The position numbers were made by a program, and so were the translations under genes. From positions 1 to 36,105 of the forward strand of contig CAIMWH010000143.1 of assembly GCA_903845065.1 (NCBI GenBank): DNA of 36,105 nucleotides. Direction: 5' to 3'. A model generated the notes under the pieces. It searched no databases. It had not been told where the DNA came from and was given only the letters and a program-made list of their open reading frames with translations. Positions 16,773 to 25,107 of this stretch are shown piece after piece (within the stretch, counting starts at the first letter, position 1; each line of letters begins with the position of its first letter). The DNA is from an uncultured Rhodospirillales bacterium. GTDB lineage: Bacteria; Pseudomonadota; Alphaproteobacteria; Acetobacterales; Acetobacteraceae.

Positions 16773-17873
16773 CTACGCCGTGACGTGCGCCTGTAGTTCC
16801 TGCGCTAGGCGCACCGCGACATCGTGCCAGACCTGCCGTGGATCGCCTGCGACGGAGGCCGCCGGCGGCGACTCGATCATGCCCCGGATGGCTGCGGCGA
16901 GGCTCTCGGCCGTGGGGTCGCACAGCCGGGCCAGCGGTTCGTCGGCCAACTGCTCGCTTATGCCGCCCACCCGCGTGCCGATCACCCAGCGCCGGGCCGC
17001 GATTGCCGCCGCCGCCACCCCGCTCTGGCTCGCCTCGCGGTGCGACAGCACCAGCGCATCCGACCAGGCGAGTATGCTGCCCACCTCATCCTCCGGCACC
17101 CAGCGGTTCTCCACCGTGACATGCGGCATCGCCGCCAACGCATCGAGTTCGGCTGACGGCGGGCCGCTGCCGACCACCCGCACCTCCACATCGTCGCGCG
17201 GGCCCAGTACCGCGAGCGCCTCGGCCAGAAGGTCGAGCCCTTTGTACGGCAGCAGCCGCCCGAAACTGAGCAGCCGCAGCTTGCCGCCGTGATTACCAGC
17301 CGGCGCCGGCAGAGCGCCGAAAATGAACGGCGGCAGCGTGCTCATCAGCAACGGCCGGTCGCCGACCTGGTTGAGCGCGCGAAGCCGGTCCGCCACATGG
17401 GCGGTCAACGCGATCAGCCCATCGGCGCGGCGGATCAGTGCGCGTTGCAGCGGCATCTGTAGCGGGAAATCGTCGCCCGGATGGGCGTCGGCATCATGCA
17501 CCACCACGTAGAACTTCACCCCGGCCCGCCGCAGCGCGGTTACCATGAAGAGGTCGAGCACCGCCGGCATGGCACAAATCGCCACATCCGGTGCCAACGC
17601 CCGAAGATGCGCCACCAGCGGCGGCAGGCTGGTGCGCAAGCCGGGCAGGCGGCGCAGCAGGCTGAGTTTTCCGTTGTAGGTGGGGAAGGGGAGGGTGCAA
17701 TCCGGCCGATCGCGCCCCTGCAACAACTCGGCCTGCGCCGAGAGCGATAGCGTGGTGGCGACGCCTGGCACCGTGCGCAGGCTGGCGGACAATTCGGCGG
17801 CGTAGCGCGGCCCGGCGCCTTTGCGGCCCCACTGCCAGATCAGGACTCTCATCCGGCGCGCCGGTTCGCCCAT
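16773..17873 (-). CDS. glycosyltransferase family 4 (GT-B fold)
   Basis: A 366-residue GT-B glycosyltransferase. The N-terminal domain begins MRVLIWQWGRKGAGPRYAAEL, a strand plus glycine-rich loop. The C-terminal donor domain shows LRLLSFGRLLPYKGLDLLAEAL (about 208-229), VRVVGSGPPSAEL, and SDALVLSHREASQSGVAAAAIAARR with the ExG-like E-x-S-Q-S-G region. The substrate is unknown. The start could be M1 (17873) or M8 (17852): the latter fits the conserved N-terminus, and a 14-codon frame beginning at 17893 ends in TGA overlapping M8, but neither site has a strong Shine-Dalgarno. It follows the ABC operon by 28 nt on the same strand. Confidence 0.88.
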   Translation of the reverse strand: MGEPARRMRVLIWQWGRKGAGPRYAAELSASLRTVPGVATTLSLSAQAELLQGRDRPDCTLPFPTYNGKLSLLRRLPGLRTSLPPLVAHLRALAPDVAICAMPAVLDLFMVTALRRAGVKFYVVVHDADAHPGDDFPLQMPLQRALIRRADGLIALTAHVADRLRALNQVGDRPLLMSTLPPFIFGALPAPAGNHGGKLRLLSFGRLLPYKGLDLLAEALAVLGPRDDVEVRVVGSGPPSAELDALAAMPHVTVENRWVPEDEVGSILAWSDALVLSHREASQSGVAAAAIAARRWVIGTRVGGISEQLADEPLARLCDPTAESLAAAIRGMIESPPAASVAGDPRQVWHDVAVRLAQELQAHVTA

Positions 17874-17901
17874 GCCGCCCGCAACTCGGTCATCCCCAGT
17901 G

Positions 17902-18906
17902 CTAGCCGTTCAGGTGGCAGGCGCTGCGATGGCCCGGCGCCACCTCCCGCAACACCGGCGCCTGCTCGCGGCACGCCGCCATCGCATGCGGACAACGCGG
18001 ATGGAAATGACAGCCCGGCGGCGGGTTCAGCGGACTCGGGATTTCCCCCTTGATCGCGGTGAACTCCCGCTTGCGGGTATCGATCCGCGGCACCTCGCTC
18101 AGCAGTGCCTGCGTATACGGATGGTTGGCGCGGGCGAAGATCTCCTCCGCCGGCGCCTCCTCGACGATCCGGCCGAGATACATGATCACCACCCGATCCG
18201 ACAAATGTTCCACTACCCCCAGATCATGGCTGATGAACAGATACGTCAGATCAAGTTGCTCTCGCAAATCCATGAACAGGTTGAGAATTTGGGCCTGGAT
18301 CGATACGTCCAGTGCCGCCACCGCCTCGTCGCACACCAGAAATTCCGGCTGCACCGCCAGCGCCCGCGCAATCCCGATCCGCTGCCGCTGCCCGCCCGAG
18401 AACTGATGCGGATAGCGCCGCTTGTACGCCGGATCGAGCCCCGCCCGCGTCAACTGCGCGTCGATATACGCCGCCTCCTGCCCACGCGGGATCATCCCAT
18501 GCACCATCGGCGCCTCACCCACGATATCCTCCACCCGCATCCGCGGATTGAGGCTCGCGTACGGGTCCTGGAAGATCATCTGCACGCCCAGCGTCGCCTT
18601 GCGCATCGCATCGAGCGGCAACGTCGCGATGTCCTTGCCGTGATAAATCACCTGCCCATCGCTCGGAGCCATGATCCCCGCCACCATCCGCCCGATAGTG
18701 GACTTGCCGCAGCCGGACTCGCCCACCAGCCCCACCACCTCGCCCTTGCGGACGACCAGGCTCACATCATCCACCGCACGGACAATCTGGTCCTGCACAT
18801 TGCCGCCCATCGCCCGCCGCAACGCCCGCGTCGCCCTGGACGCCGCGTCATGCGTTTTGCCGAACCGCTTGGATACGCCGCGAAGCTCAATAACAGGAGG
18901 GGTCAT
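17902..18906 (-). CDS. dipeptide/oligopeptide ABC ATPase, OppF/DppF type
   Basis: ATPase subunit, 334 residues. Walker A is GESGCGKS (62-69), the Q-loop region [14 protein letters not shown] follows, then signature [15 protein letters not shown], Walker [15 protein letters not shown] and switch FISHDLGVV. The oligopeptide C-terminal domain has [20 protein letters not shown], whose Cys-rich CxFHPRCPxAxxxC pattern binds an iron-sulfur cluster or metal in relatives. The Walker B loop reads DEAVAALD where most relatives have DEPVSALD. A 25-residue insertion (about 17-41) precedes VRAVDDVSL. The start at MTPPVIEL overlaps the OppD-like stop (ATGA); a longer frame adds 40 residues inside the preceding gene. 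It is the last gene of the operon. Confidence 0.95.
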   Translation of the reverse strand: MTPPVIELRGVSKRFGKTHDAASRATRALRRAMGGNVQDQIVRAVDDVSLVVRKGEVVGLVGESGCGKSTIGRMVAGIMAPSDGQVIYHGKDIATLPLDAMRKATLGVQMIFQDPYASLNPRMRVEDIVGEAPMVHGMIPRGQEAAYIDAQLTRAGLDPAYKRRYPHQFSGGQRQRIGIARALAVQPEFLVCDEAVAALDVSIQAQILNLFMDLREQLDLTYLFISHDLGVVEHLSDRVVIMYLGRIVEEAPAEEIFARANHPYTQALLSEVPRIDTRKREFTAIKGEIPSPLNPPPGCHFHPRCPHAMAACREQAPVLREVAPGHRSACHLNG

Positions 18907-19874
18907 GCGGCAATGTCGATCTGTGGGTGAAAACAACGCAGCACGCGCCCGGCCACCGCCGTGCTCGCTTCCGGATCGGCAGCGCATGCCGCGTCTGCCC
19001 GCGGACACCGCGCCCGAAACGCACACCCCACCGGCAAATCCACCAGTGACGGCGTCATCCCCGGGATCTGCCGCAACCGCGACCCGCGCTTGTTCCGCGA
19101 AGGAACGGACCCGATCAACCCTGACGTATACGGATGCATCGGCCGGTCCAGCACATCCTCCACTGACCCGGTCTCCACAATTCGCCCAGCGTACATCACC
19201 GCAATCCGGTCCGCGAGCCCCGCCACCACCGACAAATCATGCGTGATCCATATCAGTGCCGTCCCGTTGTCCCGCGCCAGCTTCTGTACCTCGGCCAAAA
19301 TCTGCGCCTGGATCGTCACATCCAGCGCCGTCGTCGGCTCATCCGCGATAATCAAATCCGGCCGATGCAACAACGCGATCGCGATCGCCACCCGTTGCCG
19401 CATCCCTCCCGAAAACTGGTGCGGATAGGCCGACAACCGCTCCTCCGGCGAAGGTATCCCAACCTGCCCCAACGCATCGCGCGCCCGCGCCCGCGCCTCG
19501 GCATTGGACACCCGCGCATGCGCGTGCACCGTCTCCATCATCTGCGTGTCAATCCGCAACACCGGATTGAGCGTCATCATCGGGTCCTGGAAAATCATCG
19601 CGATCCGATTGCCGCGCAACTGCCGCTGCTCATGCTCCGGCAACGCGGTGATATCGCGCCCCTGGAACAAAATCCTGCCCGCCGCAATCCGGCCGGGCGG
19701 ATCGACCAACCCAATCAGCGAAAACCCCGTCACCGACTTTCCGGACCCGGATTCCCCCACCAACCCCAGAATCTCGCCCCGGTCGACGTGGAAGGACACC
19801 CCGTCCACCGCCTTCACCAGGCCGGCGCGGGTCGAGAAGTGAGTCGACAGGTTTTCGACTTGCAGGGTGGTCAT
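18903..19874 (-). CDS. dipeptide/oligopeptide ABC ATPase, OppD/DppD type
   Basis: ATPase subunit, 323 residues. Walker A is GESGSGKS (40-47), the Q-loop is [16 protein letters not shown], signature [15 protein letters not shown], Walker [17 protein letters not shown], and switch [16 protein letters not shown]. The C-terminal oligopeptide domain carries [19 protein letters not shown] with the metal-binding cysteines. The start at [10 protein letters not shown] was chosen from the conserved beta-1 strand; GGGA lies 9 nt upstream. That start codon also overlaps the TGA of the 95-codon frame filling the repeat-containing spacer. It pairs with the OppF-like subunit and probably energises the two permeases at 20155-22025. 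Confidence 0.95.
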   Translation of the reverse strand: MTTLQVENLSTHFSTRAGLVKAVDGVSFHVDRGEILGLVGESGSGKSVTGFSLIGLVDPPGRIAAGRILFQGRDITALPEHEQRQLRGNRIAMIFQDPMMTLNPVLRIDTQMMETVHAHARVSNAEARARARDALGQVGIPSPEERLSAYPHQFSGGMRQRVAIAIALLHRPDLIIADEPTTALDVTIQAQILAEVQKLARDNGTALIWITHDLSVVAGLADRIAVMYAGRIVETGSVEDVLDRPMHPYTSGLIGSVPSRNKRGSRLRQIPGMTPSLVDLPVGCAFRARCPRADAACAADPEASTAVAGRVLRCFHPQIDIAA

Positions 19875-20158
19875 GCGAAGCATCCCAAGGAAGCAGCAAG
19901 GCTCCGCCGGCAAAGGGCCGTGGGCCCTTTGATCCCGTTACCCGTCGCGGCTGGTTGAACGGCCTTCAGGCGCGATCCCGATATCTCGCCGCGTTCGCTG
20001 GCGAAGCCACCAAAACCCCGCACCGAAGGCGCACGCGATTGCCTGCGGCGCAAGAAAGCGATCGCGCCCTCAACCGAAGGCCAGCGCCCCAACCGCTCAA
20101 ACGAAACGGGTTCTAAGGGCCTGCAGCCCTTAGCCGGCGGAGCCTTGCTGACCTTCAC
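19871..20158 (-). CDS. doubtful 95-codon frame bridging oppC-like and oppD-like genes
   Basis: The whole spacer between the DppC-like and OppD-like genes is open in one frame. It begins with GTG overlapping the upstream stop by 4 nt (GTGA) and ends with TGA overlapping the OppD-like ATG (ATGA). The predicted product is basic, rich in Arg, Ser and Gly (SFERLGRWPSVEGAIAF, then ASERGEISGSRLKAVQP), with no recognisable domain. Nearly all of it is encoded by the palindromic repeat. It may be translated only to keep ribosomes moving through the insertion, or may be chance. I do not propose a function. Confidence 0.25.
   Translation of the reverse strand: MKVSKAPPAKGCRPLEPVSFERLGRWPSVEGAIAFLRRRQSRAPSVRGFGGFASERGEISGSRLKAVQPAATGNGIKGPTALCRRSLAASLGCFA
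19894..20150. repeat. MITE-like palindromic intergenic repeat, 257 bp
   Basis: The ends are perfect 18-bp inverted repeats: CAGCAAGGCTCCGCCGGC (19894-19911) and its complement (20133-20150). Pairing continues inward for 7 more base pairs (to 19918/20126) after a single mismatch. Each end also folds on itself: AAAGGGCC-GTG-GGCCCTTT (19912-19930) and CTAAGGGC-CTGCA-GCCCTTAG (20113-20133). No transposase and no clear target-site duplication are visible. The structure resembles a non-autonomous mobile or palindromic repeat family inserted within an otherwise overlap-packed ABC operon. Copy number elsewhere in the genome cannot be seen from this window. Confidence 0.75.
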
Positions 20159-21054
20159 CGCTTCAACCTCGGGTTCAACACATCCCGCAAATGATCACCC
20201 ACGAGATTGATCGCCACGATCGTCACCAGCAGCGCAATCCCCGGATAGAAGCTGATCCAGTACTTCCCCGACAGCATGTACTGATACCCATTGGCGATCA
20301 GCAGCCCGAGCGAAGGCTCGGTGATCGGCACGCCGAGCCCAAGGAAGCTCAGCGTGGCTTCGAGGGTGATGGCGCGCGCGATCTGGATGGTGCCGATCAC
20401 GATCAGCGGCGGCATGCAGTTCGGCAGCAGGTGTCGGAACAGCAGCCGCCAGCGCGGCAGCGCCAGGCACTCGGCCGCTTCGATATATTCCCGCCGCCGT
20501 TCCACCAGGGCGGCACCGCGGGCGGTGCGGGCGTAGCGGGCCCATTCCACCAGGGTGATCGCCAGCATCACGTTGAGCACCCCCTTGCCCAGCACGGCGA
20601 GGATCATCAGCGCCACCAGGATGGCCGGAAACGAGAGTTGCAGGTCCACCAGCCGCATGATCGCGGTCTCGATCCGCCCGCCGAAATACGCCGCCGCCAG
20701 CCCGAGCGCCGAGCCGATTACCCCGGCGATCAACGCCGAACCAACGCCCACCCCGAGCGAAATCCGCAGCCCGTAGATGATCCCGGACAGCATATCCCGC
20801 CCCTGGTCATCCGTTCCAAGCCAGAACGTCAGCCCATCCGCCGATTTGGCGCCAGGCGCTAACCGCCCGTCCATGATATCGAGTTGAGCCAGGTCATACG
20901 GGTTCTGCGGTGCAATCCAGGGGGCGGCCACCGCCAGCAGGGCAACGATCACCACCACCACCAGCCCGCCCACCGCGAGCCAGTTGGAGGAGAACTCGGC
21001 GACGAAGCGGCGGAATGGGGTTTCCTCCCGCCGTGGCAACACGGTCGCGCTCAT
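20155..21054 (-). CDS. ABC transporter permease, DppC/OppC type (second system)
   Basis: Permease of 299 residues. A cytoplasmic head (MSATVLPRREETPFRRFVAEF) precedes the first helix (about 25-48). The DppC-type WLGTDDQGRDMLSGIIYG motif lies near residues 78-96, and the BPD domain with five helices follows. The EAA loop reads EAAECLALPRWRLLFRHLLPN: the usual Gly at the seventh position is Ala here, a mild oddity in the ATPase-contact site. It begins by ATGA overlap with the DppB-like gene. Its stop overlaps the GTG of the frame that runs through the repeat. Confidence 0.95.
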   Translation of the reverse strand: MSATVLPRREETPFRRFVAEFSSNWLAVGGLVVVVIVALLAVAAPWIAPQNPYDLAQLDIMDGRLAPGAKSADGLTFWLGTDDQGRDMLSGIIYGLRISLGVGVGSALIAGVIGSALGLAAAYFGGRIETAIMRLVDLQLSFPAILVALMILAVLGKGVLNVMLAITLVEWARYARTARGAALVERRREYIEAAECLALPRWRLLFRHLLPNCMPPLIVIGTIQIARAITLEATLSFLGLGVPITEPSLGLLIANGYQYMLSGKYWISFYPGIALLVTIVAINLVGDHLRDVLNPRLKR

Positions 21055-22025
21055 TCGCGGCTCTCCAGCCGCACCCGCGGGTCGAGCACGGTATAGAGCA
21101 GGTCGACGATCAGGTTGATGGCGATGAAGAGGAACACAATCATCATCAGGTACGCCACGATGACGGGCCGGTCGAGCACGTTGATGGAGTCAATAATCAG
21201 CTTGCCCATCCCCGGCCACGCAAACACGCTCTCGGTGACGACGGCGAAGGCGATGATGGAGCCAAATTCCAGGCCGACCACCGTCACGATGGGGATCAGG
21301 ATGTTCTTCATCACATGCACAAACAGCACGCGGGCCGGCGTGAGTCCCTTGGCGCGGGCGAACTTCACGTAGTCCATGTGCATGTTCTCGCGCACGCCGG
21401 CGCGGGTTAGGCGCAGCACCAGCGCGATGTTGCCCAGCGCCAGATTGGTTGCCGGCATCAGCATATGGGCGAGCCCGTCGCGGGTCAGGAAGGACCACGG
21501 CACGCCGAACATCATTGCCGTCTGCCCACGCCCGGTGCTTGGCAGCCAGCCCAACTGCACCGCGAACACCATGATCAGCATCAGCCCGACCCAGAACGTC
21601 GGCAGCGAAAAGCCGAAGATCGAGCCCGCCATGATCAGCCGTCCTGGGATGCCGTTCGGCCGCAGCCCGGCATAGAGCCCAAGCGGAATACCCAGCACGA
21701 TGGACAGCAGCACGGCGGTTACCGCGAGTTCCATCGTCGCCGGCATCCGCTGCAGGATCAGCCGCAGTGCCGGCTCATTGAACACGAAGCTCTTGCCAAG
21801 ATCGCCATGCAGCGCGCCCCACAGGAACCGCGCGTATTGCTCCCACAACGGCCGATCAAGCCCGAGGGCGATCACCGCCCGCGCCCGCTCGGCCTGATCG
21901 GCCTGCGGCGAAATCAGGATCTCGACCGGATCGCCGATGACGTTGACGCCGATGAACACGATCACCGTCATCGCCAGCACCACGAACAGCGCCTGGATCA
22001 GGCGGCGGAGAAGCCAGCTTGTCAT
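21051..22025 (-). CDS. ABC transporter permease, DppB/OppB type (second system)
   Basis: Permease of 324 residues. The N-terminal helix MTSWLLRRLIQALFVVLAMTVIVFIGVNVIGDPVE takes the place of the usual HLxPGDP region: NVIGDPVEI retains only GDP. GLDRPLWEQYARFLWGALHGDLGKSFVF is typical of the periplasmic segment. The EAA loop is KFARAKGLTPARVLFVHVMKN. It overlaps the upstream binding-protein gene and the downstream DppC-like gene by 4 nt each. With the two ATPases this makes a complete importer. Confidence 0.95.
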   Translation of the reverse strand: MTSWLLRRLIQALFVVLAMTVIVFIGVNVIGDPVEILISPQADQAERARAVIALGLDRPLWEQYARFLWGALHGDLGKSFVFNEPALRLILQRMPATMELAVTAVLLSIVLGIPLGLYAGLRPNGIPGRLIMAGSIFGFSLPTFWVGLMLIMVFAVQLGWLPSTGRGQTAMMFGVPWSFLTRDGLAHMLMPATNLALGNIALVLRLTRAGVRENMHMDYVKFARAKGLTPARVLFVHVMKNILIPIVTVVGLEFGSIIAFAVVTESVFAWPGMGKLIIDSINVLDRPVIVAYLMMIVFLFIAINLIVDLLYTVLDPRVRLESRE

Positions 22026-23587
22026 CCGCCGATCGGCCTCAGGTCCATCACGCGGGTATCCTCGTCGGTGCGCGGCACGAAGCTCAGGCCGGCCTTCATC
22101 GCCCAGATATTTTTCTGCAAATGCAAGGGGATGAGCGCCACATCTGTCATGGCGAGTCGGGTTGCCTCGATCACCAGCTTCTCGCGCGCCGCGTCATCCG
22201 CGGTGGCCATCAGCTTATCCACCAGCCCGTCGAACGCTGGGTTCGAATAGCGCGCCCGGTTCACTGCGCCCCAGCCCTTGGCGGGCGAGAATGTGTAGAC
22301 CAGCGAGCGCAGCGGATTGGTGGCCTCCGGGAAGCCCCAGCCGAGCAGGTAGGCCGAGAATTCCTGTTTGTTGGTCCGCCCCACGTAGTTCGGCCAGGTG
22401 ATGGCATCCACCGAGGTCTGCACCCCGATGCGCGACCACATCTGCCCGATGGATTGGATGATCTTGCCGTCATTCACATAGCGGTCGTTCGGCCCGTGCA
22501 GGGTGATGCGGAACCCGTTGGGATAGCCCGCTTCGGCCAGCAGCGCCTTGGCGCGCGCCACATCCAGCGTCGGCGGCGGCAGATCCGGCACATGGCCCCA
22601 GGTGCCCGGGCCGACGAACTGCCCGATCGGGTAGGCCGCCCCCTCCATCACCCGCTCGACAATCGCCGGCCGGTTGATCGCCATCGTCAGCGCCTGGCGC
22701 ACCCGAAGGTCATTAAGCGGGTTCTTGCCCAGTTTTTCCCCGTTTGGCCCGGTGATGAACGGTGCATCCCCGGTGTGCGAGCGATCGAGCCACATATAGA
22801 TCAGCCGCAGCGAGGCGATCTCGGACAGCGTCACCCGCTTGTCCGACCGCAGCCGCGCCGCGTCGGCGGTGGGCACGAACTCGATGAGCTGCACATCGCC
22901 TGCCAGCAGTGCCGCGGTGCGGGCGCCATCGTTGGGGATCATGCGGATGGTGACGTGCTGCCAGTGCGGCTTCGGCCCCCACCAGCCGTCGTTGCGCTCA
23001 AGTTCGACGCGCTCGCCGGATTTGTATTCCACCATCCGGTACGCGCCGGTTCCGGCCGCGTTCTTGCCGCTGTTGAAATCCTCGGTGGCCGGGTTGGGGC
23101 CAAGGGTTTTCGGGATAATGAACACATTGGCCAGATCTGTCGGCAGCAGCGGATACAGCCCGGCCGTCTTCATCCGGATCGTATAGGGATCGGGCGACTC
23201 GGTGCTGATCACCGTTTTCGTGTAGATCGAGAAACTGCCGGGCGAATTCACCACGGTGGGCACCCGCGTCAGCGTGTAGGCCACGTCGGCGGCGGTGAAC
23301 TCCGAACCGTCGTGGAACTTCACGCCCTGCCGCAGCTTGAATTCCCAGGTGCTGTCATCGATCAGCTTCCAGGACAGCGCGAGGCCAGGGATCAGGTTGT
23401 TCTGCGGGTCGCGCTCGACGAGGCGATCATAGATGTGGATATCGACCGTCTCGTTCGGGTTGAACGTGTGGTAGTGCGGGTCGATGCTGGTCGGTGCCGC
23501 CGACATCGCCATTGTCACGGACTGGGCGTGCGCGGTGGCGGCGGTCAGCGTCAGGGCGGCGATCGTGGCCGCGGCGCGTATGAACAT
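22022..23587 (-). CDS. ABC transporter substrate-binding protein, SBP_bac_5 family (second system)
   Basis: Periplasmic receptor of 521 residues with a Sec signal peptide MFIRAAATIAALTLTAATAHAQS (cleavage after AHA or AQ). The mature protein starts VTMAMSAAPTSIDPHYHT, then carries LAPGLALSWK-like and KLRQGVKFHDGSEFTAADVAYTL family regions; NDGWWGPKPHWQHVTIR is the usual mid-domain motif. GGGAG precedes the ATG. It is the first gene of a five-gene operon running to 17902, and lies 77 nt downstream of the helicase gene, separated by a stem-loop. The ligand is not predictable; relatives bind peptides, glutathione or opines. Confidence 0.95.
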   Translation of the reverse strand: MFIRAAATIAALTLTAATAHAQSVTMAMSAAPTSIDPHYHTFNPNETVDIHIYDRLVERDPQNNLIPGLALSWKLIDDSTWEFKLRQGVKFHDGSEFTAADVAYTLTRVPTVVNSPGSFSIYTKTVISTESPDPYTIRMKTAGLYPLLPTDLANVFIIPKTLGPNPATEDFNSGKNAAGTGAYRMVEYKSGERVELERNDGWWGPKPHWQHVTIRMIPNDGARTAALLAGDVQLIEFVPTADAARLRSDKRVTLSEIASLRLIYMWLDRSHTGDAPFITGPNGEKLGKNPLNDLRVRQALTMAINRPAIVERVMEGAAYPIGQFVGPGTWGHVPDLPPPTLDVARAKALLAEAGYPNGFRITLHGPNDRYVNDGKIIQSIGQMWSRIGVQTSVDAITWPNYVGRTNKQEFSAYLLGWGFPEATNPLRSLVYTFSPAKGWGAVNRARYSNPAFDGLVDKLMATADDAAREKLVIEATRLAMTDVALIPLHLQKNIWAMKAGLSFVPRTDEDTRVMDLRPIGG

Positions 23588-23614
23588 GTCCCACTCCCTC
23601 TTCCGCGCCGAACA

Positions 23615-23640
23615 TAGCCGCAGCGTTGCCGCCGCGGCTA
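23615..23640 (-). terminator. stem-loop between helicase gene and ABC operon
   Basis: Read on the minus strand, an 11-bp stem with one G-U pair, TAGCCGCGGCG and CGCTGCGGCTA, closes a GCAA tetraloop. It lies 24 nt after the helicase stop and 27 nt before the start of the binding-protein gene. The T-rich tail is poor (TGTTCGG), so it may be a weak terminator or a processing/stability element. Confidence 0.5.
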
Positions 23641-23664
23641 GGCTCTAGCGCAGATGGAGTTGGG

Positions 23665-24810
23665 TTAGGCGGCCTTCGCCATCCGGCCCGGGATCGGCAT
23701 CACCGGCACGCGCTGGCGGGTGAGCTTCTCGATGCCCTTGAGGAACGGACGCTCCTCGCCGGAGCACAGGCTGATGGCAACGCCGGTGGCGCCGGCACGC
23801 GCGGTGCGGCCGATGCGATGGACGTAGGATTCCGGCACGTTCGGCAGGTCGTAGTTCACCACATGGCTGACTCCGTCCACATCGATACCGCGGGCGGCGA
23901 TGTCGGTGGCGATCAGCACGCGCGTGCGCCCGTCACGGAAGTCGGCCAAAGCGCGTTCGCGCTGCGGCTGGCTCTTGTTGCCGTGAATGGCGGCGGCCGG
24001 CATGCCGTTCTCTTCGAGGTACTTCACCACTTTGTCCGCACCATGCTTGGTCTTGGTGAACACCAGGGTGCGCCCCTTGGCCACGTCGCCCAGCAGATCC
24101 AGCAGGATGGAGCGCTTCTGCGCGCCCTCGGTGAAGATCACGTGCTGGTCCACCCGCTCGGCGGTGGTGGCGGCCGGCGCCACGGCCACATGCACGGGAT
24201 CGCGCAACATGGCTTCGGCGAGACCGGCGATTTCCTTCGGCATGGTGGCCGAGAAGAACATCGTCTGCCGCGCCGACGGGATGGTGGAAACGATGCGGCG
24301 GATCGGGATGATGAACCCGAGATCGAGCATATGGTCGGCCTCGTCGAGCACCAGCACCTCGGTGTGGTCCAGGCGCACGGTGCGGTCCTGCATATGGTCG
24401 ATCAGGCGGCCGGGGGTGGCCACCAGCACGTCAACGCCATTGGCGATGGCGCGGGCCTGCTTGCCCTTCGGCACCCCGCCGAACATGGTGATCACGCGCA
24501 CGCCGATGAAGCTGCCATACACGCGGAAGCTTTCGGCGATCTGGGAGGCAAGTTCACGCGTCGGCGCCAGCACCAGCACGCGGCAACCGCCACGCACGGC
24601 AGGCTTGCGGTCAGCGGCCAGGCGCTGAAGGATCGGCAACGCGAAGGCGGCAGTCTTGCCGGTGCCGGTCTGGGCGATGCCCTGCACGTCACGCCCGGCG
24701 AGCGCCGGCGTAATCGCCTGCTGCTGGATCGGGGTCGGGGCGGTATAGCCCTCGGCGGCCAGCGCCTTGAGAAGGGCGGGAGCGAGGCCGAGAGATTCAA
24801 AGCTGGTCAT
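23665..24810 (-). CDS. rhlE: ATP-dependent DEAD-box RNA helicase, RhlE type
   Basis: RNA helicase of 381 residues. In order: Q motif with F4 and PTPIQQQ (25-31), motif I AQTGTGKT (46-53), PTRELA (83-88), TPGR (132-135), DEAD (156-159), SAT (187-189), then the second RecA domain with TDIAARGIDVDGVSHVVNYD and HRIGRTARAG. The tail after HRIGRTARAG is short, without the long basic extension of some relatives. Such enzymes remodel rRNA and mRNA, often in the cold or in the degradosome. The start at MTSFESLGL is by homology; there is no Shine-Dalgarno, and the leader is pyrimidine-rich just before it. A strong sigma-70-like promoter lies about 190 nt upstream. Confidence 0.96.
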   Translation of the reverse strand: MTSFESLGLAPALLKALAAEGYTAPTPIQQQAITPALAGRDVQGIAQTGTGKTAAFALPILQRLAADRKPAVRGGCRVLVLAPTRELASQIAESFRVYGSFIGVRVITMFGGVPKGKQARAIANGVDVLVATPGRLIDHMQDRTVRLDHTEVLVLDEADHMLDLGFIIPIRRIVSTIPSARQTMFFSATMPKEIAGLAEAMLRDPVHVAVAPAATTAERVDQHVIFTEGAQKRSILLDLLGDVAKGRTLVFTKTKHGADKVVKYLEENGMPAAAIHGNKSQPQRERALADFRDGRTRVLIATDIAARGIDVDGVSHVVNYDLPNVPESYVHRIGRTARAGATGVAISLCSGEERPFLKGIEKLTRQRVPVMPIPGRMAKAA

Positions 24811-24992
24811 ATAAGAGAGAGTCTTTCGCTGGTGCTGTGCGCGCCACCAAATGGAGGGCACAAGCATATCGCGGTCGGCAGGACCGCGAGCCGGCGCAGA
24901 ATTGCTGGGAGACAGGAGCTACCGGAAAGCGTGCCCCCGCGAAACCATGACATGGAATTACAGACGCGGGGTGGCAGCGCACAGAAACACAT
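24807..24992 (-). CDS. possible leader ORF (61 codons) in front of the helicase
   Basis: Starting about 10 nt after the predicted transcription start, an open frame of 61 codons (MCFCALPPRVC...) fills almost the whole leader. It ends in TGA overlapping the helicase ATG (ATGA). It encodes six cysteines and no known domain. Because the helicase start has no Shine-Dalgarno, termination-reinitiation from this frame would explain its translation. An open frame of this size can arise by chance in GC-rich DNA, so this is tentative. Confidence 0.25.
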   Translation of the reverse strand: MCFCALPPRVCNSMSWFRGGTLSGSSCLPAILRRLAVLPTAICLCPPFGGAHSTSERLSLI

Positions 24993-25002
24993 CAAGGCGC
25001 GC
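24811..25002 (-). promoter_or_regulatory. long 5' leader of the helicase mRNA
   Basis: About 190 nt separate the predicted start of transcription from the helicase ATG. The leader contains a perfect 8-bp hairpin, TCGCGGTC and GACCGCGA (24869-24889), and an 11-nt palindrome CCATGACATGG (24945-24955). Long structured leaders are common for cold-induced RNA helicases. No Rfam family was recognised by eye. Confidence 0.45.
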
Positions 25003-25008
25003 AAACCG

Positions 25009-25037
25009 AATATAAGTGTGCGGTGCAGCAAAGTCAA
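25009..25037 (-). promoter_or_regulatory. sigma-70-like promoter of the helicase gene
   Basis: On the minus strand TTGACT (25032-25037) and TATATT (25009-25014) are spaced by exactly 17 nt, matching 5/6 and 5/6 bases of the housekeeping consensus. This is the best promoter visible in the window. Predicted initiation is near 25002. It lies back to back with tarD, whose ATG is at 25108. Confidence 0.75.
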
Positions 25038-25107
25038 GGAAAACAGCACACCGGGTTTCGGCCGGCCGCCGGTGGCGTATAACACCGCCAACCAGCCCGG
25101 AGTTCCC

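Noticed and set aside
22019-23617. A 532-codon plus-strand frame opposite the second binding protein
   Set aside because: Arg/His-rich antisense translation with no recognisable motif.
23626-25107. A very long open frame running into tarD from upstream (883 codons in all)
   Set aside because: The upstream part is antisense to the helicase, has no family features, and a clear GGAG-ATG start exists at 25108; long antisense frames are expected in GC-rich DNA.
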